Positions 15,609 to 22,904 of a stretch of 23,014 bases of DNA are shown in pieces. Position 1 is the first letter of the stretch, and the number at the start of each line of letters is the position of its first letter. The stretch covers positions 1-23,014 of the forward strand of contig JAJSAJ010000611.1 of assembly GCA_024274855.1 (NCBI GenBank), written 5' to 3'. Origin of the DNA: Planctomycetota bacterium. Its GTDB lineage: Bacteria; Planctomycetota; Planctomycetia; Pirellulales; Pirellulaceae. The translations under genes were made by a program, and so were the position numbers. The notes beneath the pieces were generated by a model. It did not search any database, was not told the origin of the DNA, and saw only the letters and a program-made list of their open reading frames with translations.

Positions 15609-16145
15609 GTGACAAATACGATGCGACATGTGGTATCCGCTGTTGTTCAGAACGTGCCGGGTGTTCTTGCCCATATTTCGGGCATGCTGGCTTCGCGTGG
15701 ATACAATATCGACTCGCTGGCAGTTGGCGAAACTGAAGAACCCAACTTGTCACGAATGACATTTGTTGTCGTCGGCGACCGACAGGTCTTAGACCAAGTA
15801 TGCAAGCAGTTGGAGAAAATAGTCACCGTGGTTCGTGTTGTCGATGTCAGCTCGCAGGATTTTGTGGAACGTGATCTCATGCTTCTCAAGGTGAAAGCCT
15901 TGCCTGGGAGCGAGCGAAGTGAGATTCGTGAACTGGTCGAGATATTTCGCGCGAAGATCGTCGATGTTGGTGCGGACGAATTGATGATTGAGATTTCTGG
16001 GCGAGAGCACAAGATCGAGGCATTCATCGAACGCATGCGGGGATATGGAATCTTGGAAACGGTCCGATCGGGTCGAATTGCGATGGTTCGCGGAATATCC
16101 AACTCGGCCGGCGAGAAGACGAAGGCCGGGACGGCAACCAACTGA
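15609..16145 (+). CDS. ilvN: Acetolactate synthase small (regulatory) subunit
   Basis: A 178-residue regulatory subunit of acetohydroxyacid synthase, which stimulates the catalytic subunit and mediates valine feedback in branched-chain amino acid synthesis. The GTG at 15609 is chosen because AGGAGG (15592-15597) is the correct distance upstream; the upstream ATG at 15588 overlaps that site, and the ATG at 15621 lies too far from it. The N-terminal ACT domain is clear (HVVSAVVQNVPGVLAHISGM, then RGYNIDSLAVGETE), followed by the DLMLLKVKA linker and the second ferredoxin-like domain (REHKIEAFIERMRGYGILE, RSGRIAMVRG). The gene is 33 bases upstream of ilvC on the same strand, surely one operon. 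The catalytic subunit gene ilvB is not in the window. Confidence 0.93.
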   Translation: MTNTMRHVVSAVVQNVPGVLAHISGMLASRGYNIDSLAVGETEEPNLSRMTFVVVGDRQVLDQVCKQLEKIVTVVRVVDVSSQDFVERDLMLLKVKALPGSERSEIRELVEIFRAKIVDVGADELMIEISGREHKIEAFIERMRGYGILETVRSGRIAMVRGISNSAGEKTKAGTATN

Positions 16146-16178
16146 ACAATTCGTCGATTCTTAAACCGGGGCAGAGTC

Positions 16179-17186
16179 ATGCCAGCAACGATCTATTATG
16201 ACCATGACGCTGATTTGTCACTTCTTGATGGCAAGGTGATCGCAATTCTCGGGTATGGATCGCAAGGCCATGCCCAGGCGTTGAATCTCCGCGACAGCGG
16301 ATGTCAGGTGATTGTCGGGCAGCGTCCCGGCAGTCCGAACTATGATCTGGCCATTCAGCATGGGTTTGAACCATTGCCGCTGGATGAGGCAACGCGAAAC
16401 GCCGATATTGTGAACATCTTGTTGCCGGATGAAGCTCAGGGGAAGATTTATCGTCAGCGGATCGCTCAGAATTTGCAGCCTGGCAACATCTTGATGTGTG
16501 CTCATGGTTTCAATATTCACTTTGGGCAGGTCGAGCCACCTCAAGGCGTCGACACGTTATTGGTTGCGCCGAAAGGCCCAGGCAGTCTGGTACGGAGCGA
16601 GTTCGAACGTGGCGGCGGCGTTCCCTGCCTGATTGCGGTAGGTGACGGAGTCGGCGACGAGACGCTTCAAATCGGCTTGGCCTACGCGAAGGGACTGGGC
16701 GGCACACGGTGCGGCGTGATCCAGACGACGATCGGTGAAGAGACGGAAGCAGACCTGTTTGGTGAGCAAGTCGTTTTGTGCGGCGGCGTGAGCGAGCTGG
16801 TGAAATCGGCTTTTGATACATTGGTCGAAGCCGGGTATCAACCTGAAATGGCTTTTTTTGAGTGTATGCACGAACTCAAGCTAATCGTCGATTTGTATTA
16901 CCAAGGCGGTTTGAGCTACATGCGCCAGAGTATTTCAAACACGGCCGAATACGGTGACTATACACGAGGACCGAGGATCATTAACGATGAGACTCGCCAG
17001 GAAATGAAGCGAATCCTCGGCGAGATTCAGTCGGGACAGTTTGCACGTGAATGGATTCTCGAAAACAAAGCCGGTGCACCGGAATTCAAATCGCGCCGGC
17101 GCAAGGATCGAAACTTGCAGATCGAGGAAGTTGGTCGCCGATTGCGCAGCCTTATGTCTTGGATCGACGCGAAAGATGTCTCCTGA
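16179..17186 (+). CDS. ilvC: Ketol-acid reductoisomerase (NADP+), class I
   Basis: A 335-residue enzyme converting acetolactate or acetohydroxybutyrate to the dihydroxy acid with Mg2+ and NADPH; second step of valine, leucine and isoleucine synthesis. The N-terminal Rossmann domain has GYGSQGHAQALNLRDSG (25-41), with QRPGSPN near the cofactor phosphate. H109 lies in CAHGFNIHFG. The C-terminal helical domain carries the Mg ligands in IGEETEADLFGEQ (D192, E196) and the HELKLIVDLYYQGG motif. Length is normal for the short class I enzyme. It follows ilvN closely and is likely translated from the same mRNA. The stop is TGA, followed at once by a hairpin. Confidence 0.96.
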   Translation: MPATIYYDHDADLSLLDGKVIAILGYGSQGHAQALNLRDSGCQVIVGQRPGSPNYDLAIQHGFEPLPLDEATRNADIVNILLPDEAQGKIYRQRIAQNLQPGNILMCAHGFNIHFGQVEPPQGVDTLLVAPKGPGSLVRSEFERGGGVPCLIAVGDGVGDETLQIGLAYAKGLGGTRCGVIQTTIGEETEADLFGEQVVLCGGVSELVKSAFDTLVEAGYQPEMAFFECMHELKLIVDLYYQGGLSYMRQSISNTAEYGDYTRGPRIINDETRQEMKRILGEIQSGQFAREWILENKAGAPEFKSRRRKDRNLQIEEVGRRLRSLMSWIDAKDVS

Positions 17187-17193
17187 TCGTCGG

Positions 17194-17213
17194 GGCATCC
17201 CGCGGAGGATGCC
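17194..17213 (+). terminator. Hairpin just after ilvC
   Basis: GGCATCC (17194-17200) and GGATGCC (17207-17213) form a perfect 7-base stem with loop CGCGGA, 8 bases after the ilvC stop. The following bases (GTCTGTTCAG) are only weakly T-rich, so this may be a weak terminator or a 3' stabiliser for the ilvN-ilvC message. Confidence 0.4.
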
Positions 17214-17352
17214 GTCTGTTCAGCACTAAACGGCGAGGCCGCAACCCAACTCGAATCTCTACCGCGCGACAACCAATAGCCCGCTCTCGTTGGACGCTGA
17301 GATTTGTGCAAGAAAGCAAACTTACACGCGTTTGTAAAACAAAGGCCTTTCC

Positions 17353-17640
17353 ATGGGATCTGGATCGATGAGCACGTCCGATGCATTGGAGATCTACCGG
17401 AAGCTTCAAAGTGGTGACCGTGTAGAGGTGACGCACGAAGTCAAGGTCGGGTTTCAGAGTTGGGCAACCAGCGCCGTTGGGACACTTGTTCGCAAAGAGC
17501 GACGTCGGCACGGGCTGCACCATCAACGGAGTCCGGACGAGCCGGCAATGAGTGATGTGATGATACTCCGTCGCGCGGACGGCGAACTGACGACTATTGC
17601 ATTGGACGAGTTCACGAAGTTGCGATGTCTTGATGCCTGA
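17353..17640 (+). CDS. Small conserved protein, function unknown
   Basis: A 95-residue protein (90 if it starts at the ATG at 17368). AAAGG 7 bases before 17353 supports the longer form. It opens with a short helix (SDALEIYRKLQSGDRVEV), then several predicted strands (VTHEVKVG, SAVGTLVRKERRRHGLHH, SDVMILRRADGELTTIALDE). The pattern suggests a small beta-barrel-like domain; the sequence is basic and has no signal peptide or membrane segment. It resembles short uncharacterised planctomycete proteins. It lies 166 bases after ilvC, separated by a hairpin, so may be a distinct transcript. The stop is TGA. Confidence 0.6.
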   Translation: MGSGSMSTSDALEIYRKLQSGDRVEVTHEVKVGFQSWATSAVGTLVRKERRRHGLHHQRSPDEPAMSDVMILRRADGELTTIALDEFTKLRCLDA

Positions 17641-17709
17641 CGCGAACGGTCGTAGCGGGCAGATGCGTTTTCTTACTGTTTGCCTTGTCGCAATCTGGGC
17701 GGAAACACT

Positions 17710-17832
17710 AGGCTTTGTCTCAAAACGGGAGGGCGAGGCTCCTGCCGAGCTGTCTGGCTGATAAAACAAGAGGCTCAGCGGGAGCTTCGCCCTCCCGAAA
17801 ACGCTGCTTCTCCGGGTTTTGAGACAAAGCCT
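17710..17832 (+). repeat. Palindromic MITE-like element, copy A (left of the radical SAM gene)
   Basis: The ends are a perfect 17-base inverted repeat: AGGCTTTGTCTCAAAAC (17710-17726) and GTTTTGAGACAAAGCCT (17816-17832). Inside is a second inverted pair of 24 bases, 21 matching (17727-17750 and 17773-17796), beginning GGGAGGGCGA and ending TCGCCCTCCC. Read leftward it encodes the string REGEAPAEP, a known signature of planctomycete intergenic repeats. There is no transposase, so it would need a helper in trans. Its right end lies only about 50 bases before the radical SAM start. Confidence 0.75.
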
Positions 17833-17884
17833 TGAACGGATCTGTCCCGGGAAAAGAATCGGCCTCCGTCCGGAACGTCAACTT

Positions 17885-18760
17885 ATGTCGATCGACCCAC
17901 TGCATAGCCAACATGATCGCGAATTCGAAGATTTTCGGTATGTCTATCCGGTGTTGAGTCGACGTTCCGGAGGTATCTCGGTCGGCATCAATCTGAACCC
18001 AGACAAAGTGTGCAATTTTCATTGCATCTATTGTCAGGTTGATCGCGTGTCGCAGGACAAGTCAAGCTTTGTCGATACTGATCGCCTCGTTGGCGAATTG
18101 GACAGCGTATTGCAGACGGTCGCTTCGGGAAGGCTTTTTGAGTCGGGTAAATTTCGGCGCACGCCGGACGGGCTCCGAGAACTGAAGGACATTGCGTTTT
18201 CCGGAGATGGGGAACCGACGACTTTTCGGAATATTGACCAAGTCGTTCAACGGTGTGCGGAAGTGAAGCGGAAGCGCGGTCTGGATCGCGTGAAGATGGT
18301 CCTGATTACAAATGCCAGCATGCTTGACCGGCCAGCCGCGCGCCGGACGTTGGATATTCTCGACACCAATCAGGGCGAAGTCTGGGCCAAACTGGATGCC
18401 GGAACCGACGCGTATTTTCAGCAGGTCAATCGCGCGGCTATGCACTTGGACCGGATCGTCGACAACATTATTCAGGCAGCCCAGCAACGTCCGCTAGTGA
18501 TTCAAACGCTTCTGATGCGAATTCGCGATGAGTCCCCCTCCCCTTCGGAGGTCGATGCGCTCTGCCGTCGATACGACCAAATACTCATGGCCAAAGGTCA
18601 GCTGAAGCTTATTCAGATCTGCACGGTGGCTCGGATCCCCGCCGAGTCTTTTGTCGCGCCATTGCGCGATGAGGAAGTGGACGCGCTGGTTCAAATGGTC
18701 CGTCGGCGAACGGGTGTCTCGACAGCCGGCTATTACGGCTGTGGCGTCGAATCACAATAG
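17885..18760 (+). CDS. Radical SAM protein, function unknown
   Basis: A 291-residue protein. The frame is open from 17819, but that part lies in the repeat, so the ATG at 17885 is chosen. The [4Fe-4S]/SAM motif CxxxCxxC is C43-NFH-C47-IY-C50. A SAM-contacting stretch follows (AFSGDGEPTTF, about 104-114, replacing the usual GGEP), and later VLITNAS and WAKLDAGT strands of the TIM barrel. There is no extra cysteine cluster apart from isolated cysteines near the C-terminus (YYGCGVE). It resembles uncharacterised radical SAM proteins in the COG0731 neighbourhood; the substrate is unknown. The gene is bracketed by two inverted copies of the same palindromic element. The stop is TAG. Confidence 0.85.
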   Translation: MSIDPLHSQHDREFEDFRYVYPVLSRRSGGISVGINLNPDKVCNFHCIYCQVDRVSQDKSSFVDTDRLVGELDSVLQTVASGRLFESGKFRRTPDGLRELKDIAFSGDGEPTTFRNIDQVVQRCAEVKRKRGLDRVKMVLITNASMLDRPAARRTLDILDTNQGEVWAKLDAGTDAYFQQVNRAAMHLDRIVDNIIQAAQQRPLVIQTLLMRIRDESPSPSEVDALCRRYDQILMAKGQLKLIQICTVARIPAESFVAPLRDEEVDALVQMVRRRTGVSTAGYYGCGVESQ

Positions 18761-19100
18761 ACACCGCCAAGATGGACTTGTTTCTCGTCTCGCCTGCTGT
18801 TGGCTGGTCTCCGTCTCAGAACCCGGAGAAGCAGTGTTTCGGGGAGGCGAAGCGTTTTCGGGAGGGCGAAGCTCCTGCTGAGCCGCTTGTTTTGTTGGCC
18901 AGAACGGCTCGGCAGGAGCCTTGCCCTCCCGTTTTGGGATAAAGTCTGGAATAGCATCGTTGCATTGCTCCGCGTTCTTCTCGTTTAGCCCGTATGTTTT
19001 TCCGGGTAAGAATGACAGCATTTGATTAAGAAGTTATTCAATGGCGAGGAATTCATAATCGAGCGCGCTTTGGTTAGACGCATGCCGAATTGGTTACCGC
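18761..19100. other. Convergent intergenic region with repeat copy B
   Basis: These 340 bases separate the rightward radical SAM gene from the leftward mutY gene. The main content is the palindromic element at about 18806-18947, which could end transcripts from both sides. I see nothing else coding or structured in 18948-19100. Confidence 0.5.
18806..18947 (-). repeat. Palindromic MITE-like element, copy B (right of the radical SAM gene)
   Basis: The reverse complement of this stretch aligns with copy A along its whole length: CCCAAAACGGGAGGGC at the end, GGCTCCTGCCGAGC, ACAAAACAAG, GCTTCGCCCTCCCGAAAACG, and CTGCTTCTCCGGGTT. It is thus the same element in opposite orientation. It has an extra ~16-18 bases (about 18836-18853) that partly repeat the neighbouring GGGAGGCGAAG string, and its ends are more diverged (GTCTC retained, AAAGCC changed). 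Read leftward it also gives REGKAPAEP. Confidence 0.7.
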
Positions 19101-20219
19101 CTATCCGCCGTTCAGTAATTCACAGATCTTGCGTCCTGTGGTGCTAAATGGGCGCATTTGCAATTGGTCTTGTGTGACCCAGCACAATGGCGGAACGGTG
19201 GATTGTGAGGACGTGCAGAATGCTTCATGGCACGTCAGTGTGATTCGGTACCGCGTTACGGCGTGTTTGAATGTTGTCAGGTATTGGAGCCTGGTGATCG
19301 TCAAGCCTGTCGACTTGGCGACCTGCTCGATGATCTGCGTTTCGGCTAGCGGCATCTTAGTGGACGAAAGTTCGAATCGCAGGAAGTCCCAAAGTCCCGC
19401 CCAACGTTCGCCAGGCTGGCAGTGGCGAATCAGGATCTTGCGGCGGCAGCGGAGAACGATTGCCGCCTCATGCACGGCGATCGTCTTGGCTTTCGGTGTT
19501 GGCTCGGGAAACTGGGCCTGGACGCCGTGGGCTCGAGCCGGACAGATGCGCGCGATCGGGCATCTTTCACAGGTCGGATCACGTGACGTACAGACGGTGC
19601 TCCCCAGTTCCATCAGTGCCTGATTGAAGTCGCCGACTCGTCGGCGCGGAAGCAGCAATTTGGAAAACTCCCACATCTGCCGTCGATTCTCGCTGCATGC
19701 CGGATCGCCCCGCAGCATCATCAATCGAGAAAAAACACGAATCGTGTTGGCTTCGAGGATGGGGTGCCGTTGCTCGAGCGCGATCGACAGGACCGCGCCT
19801 GCCGTGTAACGCCCAATACCCGGCAGTGCTCGAACCTGGTCGATTTCCGTTGGAAACTGGCCATTGTATTCCGAGGTGATCACGCGCGCCGCAGCATGCA
19901 TCTGACGAGCGCGGCGATAGTAACCCAGTCCTTCCCAGTATCTGAGGACCTCATCGCAGTCGGTTTCGGCGAGAGTCTGAACGGTTGGGAAACGATCAAT
20001 GAATCGTTTGTAGAATGGAATCACTGTTGCGACTTGCGTCTATTGCAGCATGATTTCGCTGACCCAGACGTGGTAAGGCGATTTCGAGTGTCGCCAAGGG
20101 AGGTCGCGCGCATGGCGATCGAACCAGCCGAGAAGAGCGCGTCGCAGCCGCGTTCGCGATTTGCTGTCCGGAGGTCTTTCGTTCGAGGGCCGACTGCTCG
20201 AAGTCTGCTTTTGGCTCAT
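19101..20219 (-). pseudogene. mutY: A/G-specific adenine DNA glycosylase, interrupted by in-frame TAG at codon 60
   Basis: MutY removes adenine mispaired with 8-oxoguanine. The ATG at 20219 overlaps the stop of the upstream isomerase gene (ATGA). The N-terminus (RDLPWRHSKSPYHVWVSEIMLQ) holds the catalytic Glu (E55). A TAG at 20042-20040 follows, where the family has a second Gln (QQTQV). The same frame continues TQVATVIPFYKRF, the helix-hairpin-helix LPGIGRYTAGA, the FNQALMELG helix, an iron-sulfur cluster C-x6-C-x2-C-x5-C (CTSRDPTCERCPIARIC), and the C-terminal NUDIX-like 8-oxoG domain, to a TAG at 19101. The residue at the catalytic Asp position (ILDGNVKRV in E. coli) is Glu (ILEANTIRV). 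The downstream piece (19101-20024) alone would lack the catalytic Glu, so read-through or repair of the stop is needed for activity. A CAG-to-TAG change is the simplest explanation. Confidence 0.88.
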
Positions 20220-21214
20220 GTTCCCGATCCGTCGCGAGGCCGTTGCGTGTCGTCCAATTCCGTCGGTGGCCGGTTTTCCTTGATTCGTTCGATCTTGGCG
20301 GTGCGGCGCTGCTGTTGACATGCTCGGGTGAACAGGTGGCGCGTCATAGCGGTTGTCAATGCTGCCCGAGCGTCCTGCCAGCTCTTTTGGCCAGGCTTGA
20401 TTTCGAGGCATTGGATCAGGTGCACTCCCATGGGGGTTGTAATGGGGGGACTGATTTGTCCGGCAGCCAACGCGAACGCAGCCTTGGAAAACGATTCGGG
20501 CATTGGTCGATCTCGCTCGATCCAACCCAGGTCTCCACCATTCTTGCCCGTTGGCGCGTTCGATACTGATAGAGCGGCTTTGGCAAAGGAGAGTTCGCCA
20601 TCGAGAATGCGGCGGCGCACATTCTGTAATCGGCTGAACGCCTGACGCCGTGACTCGAGGTCGTCAGCGGTCTTCACAAGGATATGGGCAACACGAAGTT
20701 GTGAGCCGTCGAATTCGGGTCGGTGCTGCTCGAAGTATTTCCGGATTCGGTCTTCCGTGATCTATTTTCCCGTATATCGTTGCCAGGTGAGTCTCCATAG
20801 AAACTCTTGCCGTAAAGCATTGGCGGTCTCGTTTCGATCGCGGAGATAGTCGTCCATCGTTTTTTCTCGTCGAGCTAGCCGGTCCTTCAATCGATCAAAC
20901 TCGATGCCGACCTCGCGGTTGGATGCCAATTCACCGCGTTGTTTCAGGTAATCAAGCACCAATTGTCGATCAATCAATTGCTCGAGTGCCATGCGTTCGA
21001 GCGTCTGTCGGCCGGTTGGTGTTGCTTTTCGTGTGCCGAGTAACTGGTTGACAAGTTGCTTAACACGGCCGGCATAAATCGGAGTACCGTTGACGCGTGC
21101 CGCGATCAAGTCGTCTGGAGTGTCCATTCCGCGAGTGAAGTCAGCCGCCACGAAAGCGGACAGCATCGACGATATCGCGATGCAGGTTATCTTTATGGCC
21201 GTCAATCGATTCAT
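20216..21214 (-). pseudogene. SurA/PpiC-type peptidyl-prolyl isomerase, interrupted by in-frame TAG at codon 151
   Basis: This is an exported parvulin-type prolyl isomerase and chaperone. The ATG at 21214 has AAGGAA about 8 bases upstream and begins a signal peptide (MNRLTAIKITCIAISSMLSAFVAA). Residues ~35-150 are the SurA-N-like helical domain (ARVNGTPIYAGRVKQLVNQL, LEQLIDRQLVLDYLKQRGE). A TAG at 20764-20762 ends the frame after YTGK. The same frame goes on ITEDRIRKYFEQHRPEF and a full PpiC domain (LRVAHILVK, then GGDLGWIERDRPMPESFSKA, ISPPITTPMGVHLIQCLE) to a TGA at 20216. The pieces are 20762-21214 (150 aa) and 20216-20677 (from an internal GTG or ATG, 153 aa). A Gln codon CAG is expected at the stop. 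It is followed directly by mutY (ATGA overlap) and preceded by the conserved secreted protein gene 35 bases upstream. Confidence 0.85.
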
Positions 21215-21249
21215 TTACCCGTTCCTTGTTATGTGTTGCACACGCCCCT

Positions 21250-22518
21250 TCATGGCAACGGAATATCCTTCAGCTCGAAAGAAATCTCCTTTTTCAGAAT
21301 CAGTGATGGTGTTTTGTAAACAAACGTGTATTCGGAGATCGGTTTGTCGAATGCGAAAAGGTAGGCGATTCCGACTTCGTTCTCTTTTCGGCCTGTCAGT
21401 TGCAATCCAGCCTGTTCAATTCGCTCTCCTTTGGAATCCAATACAAATGCATCGTTGCGGTAGAACCATCCTTGATGTGATGCAAATACACCACTGTCGT
21501 TGTCGAGTCGAAGCCGGAGTCGCACTTCGTATACGTCATCGTTTTTTCGAACCTCGTCGAGTGTAACCGTGGCACCCGCGAGATGCTGGGATGAACGGTC
21601 GATCTTGTCGAGGTTGCCAAAACGGAACGTCTCAATGCGGCCAGGAATGACTGCTGTAATGACGCCTTGCAAAGAGAGGATTCGCTGCGAGGAACGATCG
21701 AGTATCTCGAAGGGGATGTCGAATTCGATGTTGCAGGCGTTGGGTTGTACGAGTGCTTTGAGTGACGCATTTGAATGTTTGATTATCATGACACGTCGCT
21801 GATCGTCGACGGCCAGAATGCGATTCAACGGTAGTGATAGGGCAATGGGGTTTAGACGCGGTTCCCATGCGGATTCCACGCGAATTCGCAGGTTGGATCC
21901 GGTTTCCGAGTTGCGAAGATCACGAACGGCCGAAATAAGTGTTGGCTCGAAGCGAAATGGCCCTTCGTACGCGGCTCGGCCAAACCGTGGCAGCTGGTTG
22001 GTCCGGCGCGACTCGACGGAAAGTGTTTGCGGCCGGCCTCCGTAGGGATTTATGGTCAAGTTGGCGTGATCCAAAATCTTGTCGATTGCTTCCCAGAACG
22101 GAGTTTTCTCGAAATCGCAGTCCATGGCCGATCCGTCGCCCGCTAGTTCAGGAGCCATGATTCGATTGCCTGTTTGTTTCTGTACTGCATTCAGAGCTTG
22201 AATCGGTGTCATGGTGCCCTGAAGAGTCACGCGTGATGCCTGTGTGACCTGGGTGGCCAGGGTGAGTTGCAGGGTTTGCCGGATTCGTCCGAGTCGCTCC
22301 CGCGTCTCTGGAGGCATACGCTCGGTCGAACGAGGTAGCAGAGGCAGAACGGAGGGGCCTAAGCCGATCAACCCGTCTTCGGCGTCCTGCCGCACCGTCG
22401 GGTCGTTGTTGTCCAATTGTCGGACCAAGCGGCGTACATTCACCGTCAGCTCGTGCGGCGGGCCGGTTGGGGGCTGGGCGATACAGAGGGAAGCGATCAA
22501 CAGCAGAGACTCTGTCAT
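21250..22518 (-). CDS. Secreted conserved protein with possible STN-like domain, function unknown
   Basis: A 422-residue protein. The ATG at 22518 is chosen because it begins a signal peptide (MTESLLLIASLCIAQPPTG) and has AAGG about 10 bases upstream; the frame is open to 22635. Residues ~25-75 form a helical repeat-like region (VNVRRLVRQLDNNDPTVRQD, then GLIGLGPSVLPLLP) resembling a HEAT pair. Residues ~95-165 (VTLQGTMTPIQALNAVQKQT, then FWEAIDKILDHANLTINPYG) resemble an STN/secretin-type short domain by pattern. The remainder is rich in beta strands. The family is common in planctomycetes but has no assigned function. It is the first gene of a leftward unit with the PpiC isomerase and mutY; the gap to the isomerase is 35 bases. 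Confidence 0.75.
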   Translation of the reverse strand: MTESLLLIASLCIAQPPTGPPHELTVNVRRLVRQLDNNDPTVRQDAEDGLIGLGPSVLPLLPRSTERMPPETRERLGRIRQTLQLTLATQVTQASRVTLQGTMTPIQALNAVQKQTGNRIMAPELAGDGSAMDCDFEKTPFWEAIDKILDHANLTINPYGGRPQTLSVESRRTNQLPRFGRAAYEGPFRFEPTLISAVRDLRNSETGSNLRIRVESAWEPRLNPIALSLPLNRILAVDDQRRVMIIKHSNASLKALVQPNACNIEFDIPFEILDRSSQRILSLQGVITAVIPGRIETFRFGNLDKIDRSSQHLAGATVTLDEVRKNDDVYEVRLRLRLDNDSGVFASHQGWFYRNDAFVLDSKGERIEQAGLQLTGRKENEVGIAYLFAFDKPISEYTFVYKTPSLILKKEISFELKDIPLP

Positions 22519-22904
22519 TTTGAAACGCCTTGTTCGAAGAGCGCCCGTTCGAAGACGGAATGGAAGCCGTGTGTTGGTAAGGGCCTTGCCTGTCGTTACA
22601 TCAGACGGCGATTGACTCCGGGTACTTCCAGACACGCCTGGTTGCTGGTACCGCTTACAGGGTCGACCAGCCTCTGTCTATTGTAAGGCGATCGGACCTG
22701 TTTCGGCAAACGGTGACCGGTCGGGGCGATTATTCCAGTTCATCGGCGCGTCCGGTTATCCAACTGACGGGGTGATTTGGCGAACCGATCTCATTTATGG
22801 AGTAGAATTCCAGAGGTGGTGTAACGATGGCTCGCGAAGTCCCCCGGCTGTTCGGCGGAAACTTGCCCTCGAGGACCTGAAAGGCCGGCGTGCGGTTATT
22901 TAGG
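22519..22904. other. Intergenic region upstream of the secreted protein gene
   Basis: About 385 bases with no supported gene. It must carry the promoter of the leftward unit, but I cannot place it. Small overlapping frames on both strands (for example 22417-22686) lack motifs. The repeat copy 2 begins at its right edge. Confidence 0.4.

Noticed and set aside
17819..17884. Earlier TTG start for the radical SAM protein
   Set aside because: The added residues are translated from the right arm of the palindromic element and precede a better ATG at 17885.
18752..19021. 89-codon leftward frame containing REGKAPAEP
   Set aside because: It is the translation of the palindromic repeat copy B; there is no sign of a real gene.
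11356..20764. General reassignment of TAG (to Gln) or TGA in this genome
   Set aside because: TAG ends both clpPs, GH27, PhyH, the lipoprotein and radical SAM at their normal lengths, and TGA ends ilvC, bshB1 and the HAD gene, so both act as stops here.
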